From Monarcha castaneiventris obscurior (lineage: Eukaryota; Chordata; Aves; Passeriformes; Monarchidae), in NCBI GenBank assembly GCA_026261815.1, contig JAMPIT010000884.1, positions 13,591,001 through 13,655,000 of the forward strand: 64,000 nt of DNA, given 5' to 3'. Below are positions 23,956 to 39,573 of this stretch, one piece after another. The notes under the pieces were generated by a model. It was not told the DNA's origin and did not search any database. It saw only the letters and a list, made by a program, of their open reading frames with translations. Position 1 is the first letter of the stretch. The number at the start of each line of letters is the position of its first letter. The translations under genes and the position numbers were made by a program.

Positions 23956-26548
23956 TTCTGCCAAACAACCCGCAGGTGCAAGAAGTTTACAATACTGTAA
24001 TCTACTTTAAAGTAATCTGCATGGGAAAGACAGAACTCTCACAAACTACTGCAGAGAGCTGAAGAAATTCTCTGCTGAGGCTTTTTCAGTATCCATAGGG
24101 ACCCACGGACATTGCGGGGTGGTGACACAAAGAGCACAGGATGAAATTCCACTTTCGCTCTGGTGATTCCTTGACCATTAAATCCGTTGGGGTTACACTT
24201 AATAAAATGCATCAGGAAGAGTAAAGCACTGTAATCCCATGTTCCCACACCTTTGAAAAAAGGTGCACACCTTCCCCGTGCACATCACTGTTTTCCAAGG
24301 GTAGCAGCAGGGTCCCTGGAGATGTGGGGTTACTAATATGGGAAAGGAATGGGCAGGTATGGAAAGACTTATTTTCATGCCTGCTTAGGCTCAAGGCTGG
24401 GGCAGAAACCTTCTGCCCCTGCCATACCTCTAAGCAGGGGTGGGAAGAATCCAGCCATAGAAAGCACATTGTAACAGTTCACTCAGGAACAAGATGAGAT
24501 TCCAAAAGCTCCAGCACAACCCTGGAGGGCCACAAGCCACTCTAAATGAATTAGATCATTTTTAAAAGTCTAAATAAAAAAACCCAAACGGTAATGACAC
24601 ATTTATAGGCAAGCTGTAGCCTAGAATATCTGAAAGCAGAAAGACATAAATTTTGGGATGGGGACTTTTATACTTGTAAAAGTGGAAATAGTAGCATCCG
24701 TATGCCCAGTGGGCAATAAAACACATTATGGAGCAAGGCACCAAGAGGCTACAGTGACTTGGCTAATCAGGGAAAGAAAGAAATGAATGAAAAGGTCACT
24801 AGGTATGAATAGAAACATGTGAGCACTCTGAGGGTTTTATAAATTGTTAAATAAACAGGGATGCTGGAAGAATGGATACTAGAGAAAATAGGGGCAGAGA
24901 AATAGAGAGCAGTAGGAAAAAGAAAATATAGTGACTGAGTAATTCTCTTTACACATAAAAGTCTGGAGGCAGGGCAAGGGGGTGTTGTATAGCTTTAAAC
25001 TCACATAAAATTAAGCATCAATTCTGTGCTTCTTGTAGCTGGGCCAGCAGCAAACACATCTGAGGGAGCTGAGCCCGCGTGACTGGGCCACGCACGTGTG
25101 CTGTGCTGAGGGGAGATGTCATGTAGAGCACAGATAATTCATCTGATGTGGCATTTGCTCGGGTAACCATGCAATTTTCTGTGAACAGCAAACTAAGGAA
25201 CCGTGCAAAATCCATAGTTCATTGCTCTCTTCTTCCCTGAGGTTGAATCAACTTCTTTTTTTTTTTTTTAACGCAGTATTTAGCTCTTTGATCCATTCAT
25301 ATTTCTCCCTCTCTTTTTTTAGCTCGTCTCCCATTTATGAATTTGTACCGTGTATGAATGCTCTCTGCAATTCATTCATACATTCTGCATTCGTGGGGAT
25401 GCAGAAAGGACAGGCATATTTATGGATAACACAGAGCCAACAGCATGCCAGAGAAGAAGATGGCCTTAAGTCCTTTAAGGAATGCAGGCAGCCTTTCAGA
25501 AAAGCTTCCTGGGTGAGGGCTGCCATCCTGTAATTCATCAAGGAAAGCATTACAGGCAGAATAGAATCCACAGTTCCAGTCTAACCAGTTGTGCAATCTC
25601 AGTCCCTGGTTTTGGGCATGAAACTGATGTTCCCTGAGTGGTGTCTTTTTGTCCCACATGCTGGCCATGCTGCATCGCACGTGCTCTCTCCCACCTCTCA
25701 CTTTGGGATTCTCTGTGCTGGACACAGGTTTCCAGCCCTCCTTCCAGGAGTAGATGGGTTAGAGATTTATGATGAGTTGTGCTGGTTTTTTCCCTACAAG
25801 CAGGATGTTATTCAATGAGTTTAAGACTGAAATTAAGACTTAAAAAATCTTGATTGTTGGCTGGACAAATTTAAGATTTCATAACAGCGTGGTGCTGCTT
25901 TTCAATTGCTTTTCACGTCATAGCACACTCTTGCTTATGGTTTTAAGTGCATAGTCACAAAACACAGAATGAGGCAGATTAACACTTGGATTTATGAAGT
26001 TTTCCTGACTTGAATGCCATTTTGTTCCTTATTTAAATATATACATACAGAGGCCTCTGGAGCTTTTAAAGGATATTATCTATGACCACACACATACAGA
26101 GATGTTTGAATTGAGTGTTTTTAAATGTTTGCTTACCAGGTGGTCTTATTTTCTCTCTCCCAAGGAAAAAGGCACATGTACATACAAAATTGTCTCACAT
26201 AATTTATAATGAAGTTGGTTGTTTTGTTGGTTTTTTAATGTTAGGAATTAGCTCACATGCTCACTCGTTATGCAAAAAAAAAGGTGTGCACATGTCAAAG
26301 ATTTCCAAGATGAGTATCCTATAGGAAAACATTGCATCTGGGAAGCAGCAGGAAAGAAAACAGACCAGACATCTGTTTGGTTTACTCTTTTTTTTTTTTT
26401 TTTCCAGTGCAGCAGTTATGCATTTGGCTAAATTACTTTGACTCTCAAAACAAGAGCTCTGCATCTGTACAGTAATTTACTGAATTCTAACTTGTTATCA
26501 GGGAAGGGCTGAACGGAATGGTATTCATAAAAACAGTGATCCACTGCT
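23956..26548. other. Intergenic DNA, nothing recognised
   Basis: There are only short chance frames. A T-run lies near 25256-25270 and a second, longer one near 26385-26403. No internal retroviral sequence could be recognised beside the LTR-like segment to the left. Confidence 0.5.
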
Positions 26549-26658
26549 GGAGGGGCTTGGAGCAATGTAGTCCAGAGGAAGGTGTCCCTGCCCTTGGCAG
26601 GGGGCTGGAACTGGATAATCTTTATGGTCCCTTCCAACCCAAACCATTCTGTGATTTT
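26549..26658 (+). mobile_element. Short CR1 LINE 3'-end fragment, plus strand
   Basis: About 110 bases match the last part of CR1: GGAGGGGCTTGGAGCAA, a GTGTCCCTGCCCTTGGCAGG stretch, GGTCCCTTCCAACCC and a single terminal CATTCTGTGATT unit. It is severely 5'-truncated and diverged compared with the copy at 11.26-11.58 kb, which suggests an older insertion. Confidence 0.85.
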
Positions 26659-29600
26659 AAGTCCTGCACATGAAACGTGACACTGTAGATCTATAGGATG
26701 TTCCAACAGGATATCTCTGGGCAATTTCCCCCAGAGATACTTTAGTGAAAAATCACTGATCAGGAGCATTATTGTAGAGCAGTTAAAAACAAGTCAGTGA
26801 TCTCAGTGAGCAGTTCTGAGCAAAGCTGTGTAGAAAACCTTACACAAGAGCTACATAACCACACAATCTGAATGCTGGCAGACTGGAGAGTGTTTCACAC
26901 ACAGCAAAATGTGCTGGAATTCCACTTGCAGTGGAGTAACTCCACAGACTTCTACTCATTTTAGACCCTGTATGACCCAAGTGCATTTGGAAGTGGTGCC
27001 CCCATACTGCAGCAATTCCAAGCCCTGATGGTGATTATACCAGGACACACATTCTGTGAAATCCCAGTTGAAATCAAGTGGATCAGAGCTAGGAAAAGTC
27101 AGATCTCTCTGTTCTCATCTGCAAGGGCAAAGCCATTATTTGCAGAGGGCACACAAAATTCAGTTCGAAAACATGAATAATTTGTGTGCCACTAGGACTT
27201 TGGAATTTTGCAGCCACACTGATGAAATAAAAAGCAATTTGGCTTTGCACAGGACAGACCCTCAAGCATAGATAGGCTTCTGCTGTAACAAAAACTTCCT
27301 GTCTCTAGAACTTGATTTTGTTTGCTCTCTTACTCTAGCTACTGACTGGATGCCTTGACAACACAACAAACCTTTATTTCATTTTGAAGGTTTAGCATGT
27401 CATATAACAACAACCAGATCACTCCCCCTGATGAAAGAACAAAATTGCTTAGAAGAAAAATCCTGTTTCTGTTGTTTGGCACCAATTATTCACCACATGA
27501 ATTACTCTGGAAAGCCTTTTAGCTCAAAAACCAGAATTTCATCAGTATCTGTGAAATTATTCCACAGGTATCAATTAGTTGTCTTGAGATACAAGTTGAA
27601 CTAGTGATTTCCTCCCCCAGTGAAGCCCAGAAACTTTTTGTCCTGACATTCATGAAAAGTAACCTACACTTAAGATGGAATGAAAGACAGGAAAACAAGG
27701 CAGACAACATGAAACTAGGCCATCGAGATCAGTGGGGACTGAAGAGGAAAAGCCTGCAGAATCAACCTGGATTGAAAACCTCAAGATTCTCATTAGGTGG
27801 AGAGTAACAGCTATGTCCAACTGTTTTAAACATGGAACTCAGCAGAAATATGCACCTTTTTTACATTTAGTCAAATAAGCAGAAGGTTATGTACTCTCCA
27901 TGCTACAGCTCCGATAAAAAAACCAAACACCTCCTTTCTGGTATCTTTAAAAGAAAATTTTAAAAAACCCCAACACCTAAGGCTCCACTTCAAAAGCTTT
28001 TTGCTAGCAGATCCTAGATTCTGTGGGGAAATCTCTAGAAGCAATTAAGATGTAGTGAAATGCATGAACATCAAAGTTCCATCTGGGCAAATTTTGTTAA
28101 AGGAGTGGGATCCTAAATTGCCCACACATTATTGCTGTACCCATTAATATTGTATTTGCAACATGTAGTATAAAATGATTCACAGATGTTTTAATAATTG
28201 GTTTACAAGCCTATATAACAAACTATGTTCCTATAAACTTGTAAGATATGCTAGATAACTCCTTTTTATTGTTTTATAAATGAAAGATTAACAGCAACTC
28301 TGATCTTTAATTTCTACATGCTAATAATAAAACTACTAAAACTATGATAGCTTTAGAAACCATGATTCCAAATAAAATCTAAGACTGAACTCCGGAGTTT
28401 GGGTTTCTATTTCCCAAATTCTAAGAATGAACTTTTTCCCCCATGTTGTCTGATACAAGCAGATTTTTCCGGCCTTCAAACAAGGCAGTCTGAGGGCTTA
28501 GAGGGGAAGAGATGGATTAAATGTTGACTGAAACACTTAAAGGCCTTCAGGAAGAAACACAAATGCCAGGTGCTAACCTAAGGTTCCAAAAGCCTGTAAC
28601 CAGTATACAATAAAATTGAATTATTTCAAAGTCTCCTACCCTTTGACAGATGTTGCAATCATGTTGTTTCATTTTTCTGTTTTCAACACTCACATACTTG
28701 TCCTTTGGACATTCCTCATATTAAGCTCATGCTTCTATCTGTTGTTTGCAACAAGTCTCTAAGGCAACCGTGGGGTTGGGCAAATAGTTTCACTTTGTGC
28801 AAGATAATAGGTAATTCAAAACATCTATTTTTTTCAACGCAAATTTAAGTCATCTACACATCAAACACTGCAGCTGGTTAAGGGTCCAAGAAAAACCAAT
28901 CAATGCAGCCAGTTAGACAATAACAACTCAATCCCAAAGTGCTGTGGCTCCCATTAACTTGCAGGGTCAGGGCTGAAATTCAGGGGCGTGTAAAGCACAG
29001 CCTGCTGCCAAACATCCACCCGCTGCAACCACAGGGTGAGGAAAAGACTGATTAACAGGGGGATTTACTGCCAGAGAATACACAGATCACGTAGCTTCGC
29101 TCAAGGTGAAACTCGCTTCAGTCCAAAGAGTTCTTCTGGCACCTACAAGCACAGCAGGTGCTTCTCATCCAGATCCAAGAGGGTCTGAGCCAGAGGAGAG
29201 ACCACTCAAATAAAGCACATGATAATGAGCAACTATCATCCCCACTGGTCTAAAGCGAGGCCCTGTTTTCCCCTCAAATACAAGTCAAAAAGCAAGGGCT
29301 TTATCCTGCTAGGACATGGGCACTCCTCAGGTTCCCGTAAGACACAGACAAGGCCTGAGACATGTCAAGCCCTGAGCTTGGCACAATGAGGTTAATTCCC
29401 CAACATGCAAAAGGGATCTGTCTGCTGTCCTTTCGGATGCAGGGAAACAGAGGAAATGACACTGATAAAACTCAACTGTCTGAACACTTATTTGCCACGA
29501 GAAGAGCAGCTCTACTCCAGCATTTCCAGTTATTCTACAGTTGCTGAAAGATCAGAAAGCAGAATTAGACTAAGGGTCTCAGAAACTTAACAAATGCACC

Positions 29601-32600
29601 CTTACAAGGTTTAGGTATTTAGGACCCTGCAGAGAGACCTGAAACAAGCAACACAGAGCTGGGCCAAGCTCAGAAGGCTGAAAGCAGGAATGTGCTACCA
29701 GGGCTGTGGCCAGCACCCATCTCCTCATGCAGCACCTTGAGGACTCCAAGGGGTGCTGGTGGCACCACCCAGCCCAGAGCATCTACCAGAGATTCCAGGC
29801 CTGGAACCCATCCACAGGGTTTAGGTTTATAGTCCTAGCAAAGCTTTCTGCTTACCACCTCCATTGGTGCCCAAACTTCAGTGAACACACTGCTTTATGC
29901 AGCCAGAATGTCCCCAGCCAACACTGCTGCCCCAAGCTCCTGTGCACAAGATTATGTGAAGAAAAGGGATACTTTATTTTAAAAAAAAAAAAAAAAAAAA
30001 AATTCAAATTGATTGACACATTTTGCTTGGACAAAGGGGATGTTTGCTCTGCCTCACACCCTGTAGGCCCCGGTACTCACCCACAGTTCTGCAGGCAGTT
30101 TTCCTCCATAATCCACACTCACAGCAGTGCCTGGAGTACAACCACACCACACGTTGCTGTTCTGGAACAGAACTGCCTAGATCAGTGCCCCTTCAAAGCT
30201 TTGCACGTGCTCTTGGACAGCTCAGGACTTGATCCTGCAAGCACCTCACCCGCCAAACAAGACCCCCACTGGAACTGGCTTACATCCCAGACTAAGGAGG
30301 ATCAGGCCCTTGAGATTTTCTTCCATTTCAGCATTTCCCTGCCTTCTGTGTACTCAGGTGTTACCAATTTCTAACTCAGCTGGTGACTACGCTTAAAGCT
30401 AAGACAGTGATCCCAGAAATATCTGAGAAATAGGATAACAGCAGCTTTGCAAGCCAGTTGCAACAATGTAAGTGGACCCCATAAAAGATACTATTGTCTC
30501 TGAACTCCAGTAGTCTGAAATCAAAATATGTGATGCCCCAAGTGTTTGCAGAGTAAAGAAAGGTCACTTAGCTGACCAGCAATAACACTGAGGGATCAGC
30601 CAGCATAGATCTCACCACTGATGTTTGTCCCTCTCATAGGGGAAGCCCAGAATCTGTTGAAAACTCTTGTCCATCATGTGGTGAACATGTCCTACTCTGT
30701 CTCCTCCTCCCACGAAGGAGGCACCAAGGGTGCACCCTGACTCTTCTTTTCTTGAACTTCACAGTGCTTGGAAGTCCAAGAGCAGAGGCAAGTTCTGGGT
30801 TTTGGCAGAAAATTCTCAAACCACCACCATTTACTACAAGGTAGCTTGCTCCTCCTTCAGTGAGAAGCCCAGACCCCACAGGTCCCTCAGAGTCAGGGGG
30901 ACCTTGCACAGTTAAATGCAGGTGGGAGGTGCAATAATCTGGATGAATTATATGATCCAGCAGCACAGATTCCTTATTCCCACGGAGATGCTCAATGTAT
31001 CATTCTGTACATCTGATATCAGCCCCTCACAGAAGTACACCAAGAACACCATCCAAGTCTGACCGAGGGAGTTTCACAAACCACCAAGAACACTAAGTTC
31101 CCAAAATATTTGGACAGAGTCCAGTGAGAGCAGACATCATTTCAGAGGCTGCATACCAGAACCTGCTGAGGAACTGTACTTCAGCTGTGTTACACAAGAG
31201 ACCACAGAAGTACTCGAGAGCTCAGACAGTCCACAAGCTTTCCAGCTGGTGGCCTGTAATGCTCTGGAAGACATTATGGTCACAAAAGCCAACTCCATTT
31301 TGGACATCAGCACTGTTGAGGTGTCACATTCAGTGGCATGATTTAGTGCCACAAAGAACACCAGGTTGTGCTTATACCATTGTATTAACGAGACAGTTTG
31401 GAAGAGAATAATCAGAATAAATCCGAGCTCTACTACTATTTACAAATCCTGAAGTCTGAAAAGCAGATGGATTAGTAAGAAAAGACCAGATTGTTACAGT
31501 CACAGCTGATAGCACTACTTTAGATAATGATTGTAATGGGAATAAATCATTGCTAGCCGATTTTCTTTTGGTTCCCATTGTGCAATTCCCTCACACCATA
31601 GAACAAACATTAGATTTTGTAGATTCCTGAGGATATTTCTAAACCATGGGCTCAGCAGGGTGGTTCCTTTTGCTCAGGTCTGGACAAATTCTCACCGACT
31701 CTTAAAGAGTCAAGGTCTGAGTGGGCATTATTTCCTCCCCACACACTGGTTTTCTTTCAGGAAGATATCTGGTGAATTAACAGAGAAGGAGCTGTGTCAG
31801 GCGAGAGAATTGTCTTCTCAATTTATACTGCACCTGAGAAACAAGCAGGTGAGAACACAAAGTCATCTTATTTAGTTCCACACTGCTAAGCACCTGCTCT
31901 GTAGATGCAGATAGACACTTACATAACAATAATTTTGCTCTCTGGTAAGTCTTAGCTGTGCCATTGTAAAATAGATGCATTTCCTGCAAGCTCAGAGTTA
32001 AAAAAACAGCCCTGAGGATACGTGACATGAAATCGCCCCTTCACCTGTACCTTCAGTCAGATATTCACATGTATAAATTTAAATATATTTGTGCATGTAT
32101 GTATATAATCTCCTTCTGCAGAATCTCCCTCTGAAATGAAGCAAAACAGCCAGTTTTGAAAACAACAATGTTAAAAAGCAGTGAGAAAGGAACCAGACTC
32201 CTCCAGAGCATGGGAAAAGAGGGTAGTTGGGTACAAATACTGCATCTTCCCATGGGAAGGAGAACAGGTCATGTTTCCAAATCAGTTCTGGCCCGGGCTG
32301 CTCACACATCCCACATTGAACATACTGCCTTTGGAAAGGGACAGTGTAACTGGGAGCAGGCAGAAGAGAAAGGATGAGTAGCCATTCCTCCACTGGAAAG
32401 TGAGAGGTAAAATACTTTATTACATATCCTCCTGGGGGCCAACAGCTGACAGCACAGAGGCAACGCTTTGAGCGCTGCCCTCATGTTACTCAACGAGGGA
32501 AGCATCTCACCCATCACACTGGTAAGGTCTCTGTTCCTAAGCACAGTGCTCCTCCACCTTCAACTTTCTTCCTTTACAACCCTTTCCCTATAACCCTAGA

Positions 32601-33552
32601 TGCCATCAGGGGACTATTTTGGGTGACAAAACTCAGGTGTCATGAAATTCTAGACATCATAGCCTGACCCATGTGGGTTCCAGCCATTGCCACAGAAGGA
32701 GCAAAGTCTCCCACAGGATCTGCACCACCTTTATGCAAGTACCCTACAGCTTAGAAAATGGCAGTATTTAGGTAGGTGGTTGCTCCCCAGATGACTGCTG
32801 TGCCACAGTTGGAGTCATTATTCATTGTAGCTTTTCTGCAATTATTTACCTTTTCTCTAGACACTGCAGCAGCATGAACAGGAACACATGACGCTCTTCT
32901 TGGAGCAGAGAATGAATGTACAAACTTCTTGCTAGCCTGGGAGGTGGTGCATAATGAATGTAGTGATTTGGTTGGTACCTCACTCTCTGTACCCATGTTT
33001 CTCTGGAGTACTTGAAAAGTTAAAAAAAAATTTAAAACAACAAAATCAATTAAAAAATTCATAAGAAGTTTGAGGATGAAACAAACAGCAGCACAGGAGA
33101 GACTCTCCAGTTTGTTGTCAAGAGTGCTGGGGTCAAAAATAAAGCTCACAAATCCTGAACAGAAGCAGAGGGAGACAAATGCACTCCAAAGGAGGTCAAT
33201 ATTCAGAAGACCACAATACAACACTACTGCAGTTGGGGCTTCTGCACACCTACAGTAATTTCTACTTGAATAACTTTTTCTCTTGAAAAGCCTCTTTTGT
33301 GCATCTGAAGAATGGAATTATTGGCATGCCCTGTTAGAATGAAACAGAGGTTTCACTGTCATGGAGCTGCTTTAAAAAAACCTAATTCCTAGACTGAAAG
33401 AAAAACAACTTTTTCTTTGTTTGTCACAGTTGGATCAAGAGCAACCGAAGCTCTTGGGCTTGCATCTGCTATAGCTGGGGTGAATTGAAATAAACTTCCT
33501 ATTCCACAGAGCTCTGGCAATGTCCTGGGAACTATACTCGCCTCCAAAGCTA

Positions 33553-33576
33553 TAAATAAATAAATAAATAAATAAA
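33553..33576. repeat. (TAAA)6 microsatellite
   Basis: Six perfect tandem copies of TAAA. Such tracts are common in vertebrate intergenic DNA and often vary in length. Confidence 0.95.
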
Positions 33577-36500
33577 AGCAGCAAGCCCAGACCTCCCACA
33601 CCATCTTATTTGACATAATAGTCCACACTTGGGTGGCCCAATTTGTAAACCGGCCTTATTTTTGTGACAGTAGAAAACACTAAATCATGCTCATGAAAAA
33701 TAGATATAGTTCCCAAAAAGAGAGGGAAAAAAAACAGAACATGAGCAAGAGTGAAAGCAAGTGAAGTACTTAAGAAGGAAGGAGCTGAATGAAAGAAAAC
33801 ATTTAAATTTAAACTTGCTTTGGGCAAATGGGGCATACCCCATGGCACTTTGATTCTTTTTGGCACTTTCCCCTTCTATGTTTTGAAACATCCAAGCCTA
33901 CAGAAATATTGGCCCAGACATTCTCCTGCTCCCCACTAGAGAATCTCAATTACTCCGGATTTGCAAGTGTCAAACACCTGGCATACTCTGGAAAAGCAAG
34001 GCAGAATTCCGTCAGACCCCTTCCTTCTCCTGCTGACACGTTCCAGAGAAACGGCTGCTGCTGAGGGGAGGTGCCAAAGGCTGCAGTGATGCCCCTCCTC
34101 AGGCTCAGGCTGCAGGCAGTGCTCCCACATTTCATTACCACCATTGTTTGAACGAGGGCCTGTGGTTCTCCCTGGAATAACCTACACCTGCAACAGGACA
34201 GAACAATATCAGAGCATCCCCAACACATGGAGAAACAAACATTCACACCTAAAGAACTTTGCCTGTGATTCCATGCAATTCTTTTTGGAATCTGTATCAT
34301 GCTCTTGACAAAGCCTAGAACACAGGCAGAGTCCCAAACACTCAGTTCTCTGCTGATGTCTCACACATAACTGGTGATACATTTAAAGATTAATAAATCA
34401 TACACTGCTTTAGGATCAAAATTGGTAACATCCTTCTTTTCAGTCTACTTACGAAGCTCCCTGGAGCACATTTACCACTGCAGGGCTGGAGGCTCACCTC
34501 CCACTACCACAGTGCACAACTAAAACCTAAAACATCATAGAACAAAACCTAACCTCAGAGCATTGCAGAAAATGGGTTAAGTTACTCAGACAAAACAGGA
34601 ACAACAGATTTAATGTTCACAACTCGACTTGCAAATTAAGCTGGATTTACAAGAGCAGCCCTTAGGGTTACATAGAGCTTATCTCTCACATTAACTCAGG
34701 TGAGACTAAATGCCATGAGCCTGCCAATTACACCTTGTCCCCTGTAACCCTGGCCTGGAAGCAACCCTGTCTACTTGTCATTACAACTGCTTTCAGCTGC
34801 TTAAACTTATCATCATCCACCAGAGAGATAAATCTGGTGGATCTCACTTCCACCTCCCCTTCCACAGGTGCATTTCCCTGCCTTGCACACCCACGCAATC
34901 CTGTGAATATCCTGCTCTTCCACAGCTGCTGGCCTATCCAAAGGCCTCATTTCAGATTAGGTGCCCATGAAAAAAGCCTTTCCTCCACAAAAATTTCCCC
35001 CAAAACCCCTGGTTACAATCATATCAGCTGCAATTAATAAAATTACATCATTCAAAAGCTTACATAAAACATCACTAATGAGGCTGCACAGAAAAAAATG
35101 ATAAAAATCAAACTTCTGGTACTCCACCAGAAAAATAAGCACTTTCTATCCAAGACATCACATCATGCCATCTTCTCAATTTAAAAGCATTAATCTTGCT
35201 TCTTTTTACAGAACAATGGCTTTACACTTTGGCATGGAAAATAGAGAAATCAGGGAAAACATGGACTCTAACCAGTAAGGATAACGCCTAGGGATGGGGT
35301 TGAGCAGTCCAACACACAACTGCAGCTTGTGGCTCTCTGAAAGCAACTCAGCAGACAGATGGAAAAGCAAAACTCCAATAAACAAGGTTTTCACAGCAAG
35401 AGGCTTCACAACAAATTAGGCAGCTGTGAACTACCAATCCTGAGAGTGCCATGTTACACCGTTACCTTTAATTTGATCATATTTAGGAACAGACCTGTTC
35501 CAAGAGCACCCAGTAGTATGTAAGATGTCTATGCTAAACTACAGTCTCATAAAAAACTCCAAACCAAAATCAAAAACACAAATTAAAAAAACCCCAAACA
35601 AACCCACAGCCCCTAAGAACTATGAAAAGTCAAACATACAAGATTTGGTTTTCCTTTGTAGCACAGCTGACTCTCCTGCAGTGTGAAATTCTCAACTGTA
35701 TTTTTTTATATTTCTCATTGATTTTCTGAATTTGTCCATATTATGACATACATAGGTTGCTGCTATCAACCAAAAGGCTGAAAAGATAAGCAGAGCATGT
35801 GTGTTCTGCATAGATAATGGATACATGTTTAGTATTATAGGTAAATAAATACAGAATATACAGAATGTCCTGTCCTCTATTCTAACAACCATATTCTATT
35901 ACACAGTGAAGCTTAAGAGACCCAAACTCACCTTTATTTGTTAGCAGTTTTAAGGATTTATGGCTGTTTTGGAAATCCCAGTAGTATACAGCACATCTGA
36001 TATTCAATTAAATAACACATAGTGTCACTTCACTGGGGGGATGATGCAACCCATCTACGTGAAAACACTCTCCTCAGTTTAGCTCTTGACTTCAAAGACG
36101 TTGATGTGACATCTAACTACATCCAGTCTCATGTTGTGTCCTTTACAGGTGCTGTTCTGCCCTAGCTCCTCATATTTTGTCTGCACTAAAAGGAGCAGTC
36201 AGAGCTTGATGCTTGCCATAAGGTGAGGTGCACAAAATTCAAGCCAGCTGTATGAAATCACTGCAGCAGGATTAGTGTGCCTGCATCTTCCAAACACACT
36301 TATCCTGTGCCTCCTCCTAAGAAGCTCGACACAAAGAAAAGTTCTGTGTTGTGCTTTCAGTGCAATCAATAAGGCAAGTATCACTCGGAGGGAGGGACAG
36401 ACATTTCTCACAGAGCAGCATGCTGAAGTGTAGCTTCTCTTTTGCAGCCTGGTTTCAAACCTTATTTGACCTTGTGGTTTGCTGTTATACTACAGGCAGA

Positions 36501-39500
36501 TGCAATTTCCAGTGCCTCATATTTTATTGCTGTGTTACAACCAGGAGCAGCCTGCTGGTCATTACTACATGTACTCTTACTCATGCATGAGAGCCTGCTG
36601 TCTCTCATTTACACACACACTCCAGGCTAAGCCTAGTTAATCTATCACTATCTCAGGGCTGGAAAACAAGGCCTGAGCTGAAAAAATCTTACAAAATTTT
36701 TCCTTTCACGTAATCATCTCAAAGGCAGCTGCCTGATAAAACAGGCTTAGCACAGTGAATACTTTGTTAATTTAGAAATACTAGTACAGCTAACTCAAGC
36801 ATCAGCCCTAGACATGCTGTACTCTCTGCTGCTAAAACAGGACTTTCCGATAACTTGTGTTTACTGAAGGACTTGCTTAATGCATCAGCCCCTGGATTTC
36901 TCATGGAACCTTGCTAATAATAGTGAACAGGTCCAGAAGACTGGAGTCATTTGGGGTCGTTTATCTAAGAGCATTAAACAGACCAGGAATGCAGCAAAAG
37001 CAGTGATCGTGCCAGAACCCAGAAGTTCATACAGAGGTAACTACAAGTCCCCTGACTAGTAGGACAAACGAGAGGCAGAAGGAGGCATTAACAGCAGGAC
37101 AAGTTGCCTTTTTAATGTGGTTTGTGGGCACGTTTCTCCCCCAGTGATAGTGAGGGGGAACTTCTTCAGTGATGAATAAATCAAAGAGATTACTTTAGGT
37201 TCTAGACCTTTACTGTTTCCTCCTTTAACTCTAAAAGTGTTTTCTTTTTTAAAAATCTACACATCCAACTGAAACCTCCAATAAATGGTGTAATACATTA
37301 GAACTATAAGCTGACTTTACACTGAGAAAACCACAGCCTGTCTGCATAACAGGCACAAAGGGATCTTTGTCCCAGCCACTTTCCAGGCTGGTGTCACATC
37401 CTTTCTCAGACACACCAGGCTGAAGAAAAGCCCTAGCCCTGTGCCACTGCAGAAAATTGGCTACAAGGAATTCACATCTTGCAACAGTGTAAGATTATGA
37501 GAAAGTTCATTTTTTCAGACCCAGATGCACTGACAAAAGAGGTCCATCTTCAGAGACTACCCTTGGAACAAATTCAGCACAGAACACCCCAGATGATTAC
37601 ACATTAATTCTCTCAGGTAGGATTAGGTTAACCTGCACAGTTAAGATAGTTGGTCTCATGTACACAGCCGATACATTTTATATCTCTGTCTTGGAAAAAG
37701 CCTTAAGTTTCTCTAGTCACTTCTTGATAAAACTCATTAGAACAGTGAACAAAATGTACCCTTTTCTTTGTGGAAGACTTAAGATAAAAGGGATTTTCTT
37801 TCCTCAAAACATTTTAGAAAATAAAGGGGGAAAAGCTGTGTATGCTAATCAATAGAAATAAAAAAATACCAGATGTAGACCATCAAAACAATATCAAAGT
37901 GTTGGGTCTCAATTTATTTTTTATATAGATTTCTGAAGTCAATTGTGCATCAAATCACACATGACAGTTCTGCGGCATTTCAGCACCTGTTAAGTGTGTG
38001 TGGCTACTTTTTTGTAACAATTTTTAAAAGCAGCAGGGAGCCTTTCTGATTGCTATAGTGTAACAGTTGTGCTGGAATGCAACAGAAGCTTGGAAACACA
38101 TTTTTATATTCAGTGTTAATCAGCAGAAATAAAGTTTCAAGCAGTTATGGATATGAAGACGGTTTTAAGAAGAGTATTTTTTTCACTCCTCCCTTCTCCC
38201 CGTTCTTACTTTGTGATGGTAATCTCAGGACCAAATTCCATCAATTTTGGCAAACATGTCATGCTTAGGTGAGGTGTCCCTGTGATTGCCAGAACCAGGA
38301 AAAGGCAAAAACCCACTGCCAGTAAGTTTATTAAACCATGCAGTAACAGAACCCAGGTCTTCTGCCTCCAAACCCCTTGTGGTCACTGGTGTCTTGGGAA
38401 GTTACAGCACAGCCGGGCCCAGGAGAAAGGGAGTCTGAGGAAACATGGAGGGCTGCAGAGCAAAAATGGAAAAATGTGGGGTTGATGTTGAATCGTGACA
38501 ACCCATGAAGAAGAAATTTCTGGACACCAACACAGGGTGCATAGGAAATGTTTTTTCTGTTCTACCAACATCCCAGATTTGTACTGAAAAGCCTCCGGAA
38601 AGGGCTGATGTTTAAGCACTGGAAATCTAAGGAAGGTCAGAACAGAAGTAAGCTGGCAATGCCAGGGCATCTTTCATGCTTTTTCCCTGTGAACCATTTG
38701 TTCCTTTCCTGCCCCTTTTCTGTTAAAAAAACCCCAAACAAACCACCAAAAAAGCCCCAAACCAAAAGCAAACCAGCACAGCTTTTGTGGTATGACCACA
38801 AAAAAGCCCCCAAACTGAAGCCAATCGATCTTCAAAGGAGGAAAGAGGAAGAAAGTGCACACAAGAACAGAAGGGTATGTTGACTTTTGGATTTATACTT
38901 TTAAAATATACAATCACTCAAAACACACATCATCTGTCCCACTGACAGCTAAAACTTTGTCCCTTGTTATAAAAGAAACTGATGAAGTGCAGATGGCAGC
39001 TTGTGTACTGAGCTGGCTGCTTCATAAACTGTAATTATGGTGGATATGAAATGGATCACCTCATCCATCTGGAATAAAAATGGGATTATCACTTGGCAAT
39101 TTTTTTTTCTTTATAGGACTGCAAAATATCTTGCCTGCCGCTACTCTTTGGCACGGCTGGAGTTTAACAATGAAATATAAAAGAATGCAGAGGCTAGGTT
39201 ATCTTTTATTTACAGAAGTGATAAATTAACCACTGGAAAGATAAAACCTGCCCAAGAAACCATTTCTCCTCACTGACCTCATGCTTAGGCACTGCTTGGA
39301 ATGAAATCAGCTTTGGAAAAAGTTATCCATAATTGAAAACAAATGGTGACCATGCACAAAAAAGATACACCAATAACTGACTTGTAATTTCAAGTTTCCT
39401 AAGCTCCATGAAAGCCTGAACCTTTCCTAAGTACACAGCCAGAATCTAGTGACACACTCGCTACCACTTGCCAAATTACTGTCATGTGTACAGCACACAT

Positions 39501-39573
39501 CAACCAGTGGATTTGTTTGTTAAAAGGAAAAAGCAATAGGAAAAAATGCACTCCTTTTGGCTGTGCAAACTAC

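Noticed and set aside
29706..30374. A 222-codon open frame on the plus strand, the longest outside the CR1 element
   Set aside because: It crosses an A-run read as poly-Lys, has no recognisable domain or conserved pattern, and lies in intergenic DNA with no matching splice or promoter features. Chance is the simplest explanation.
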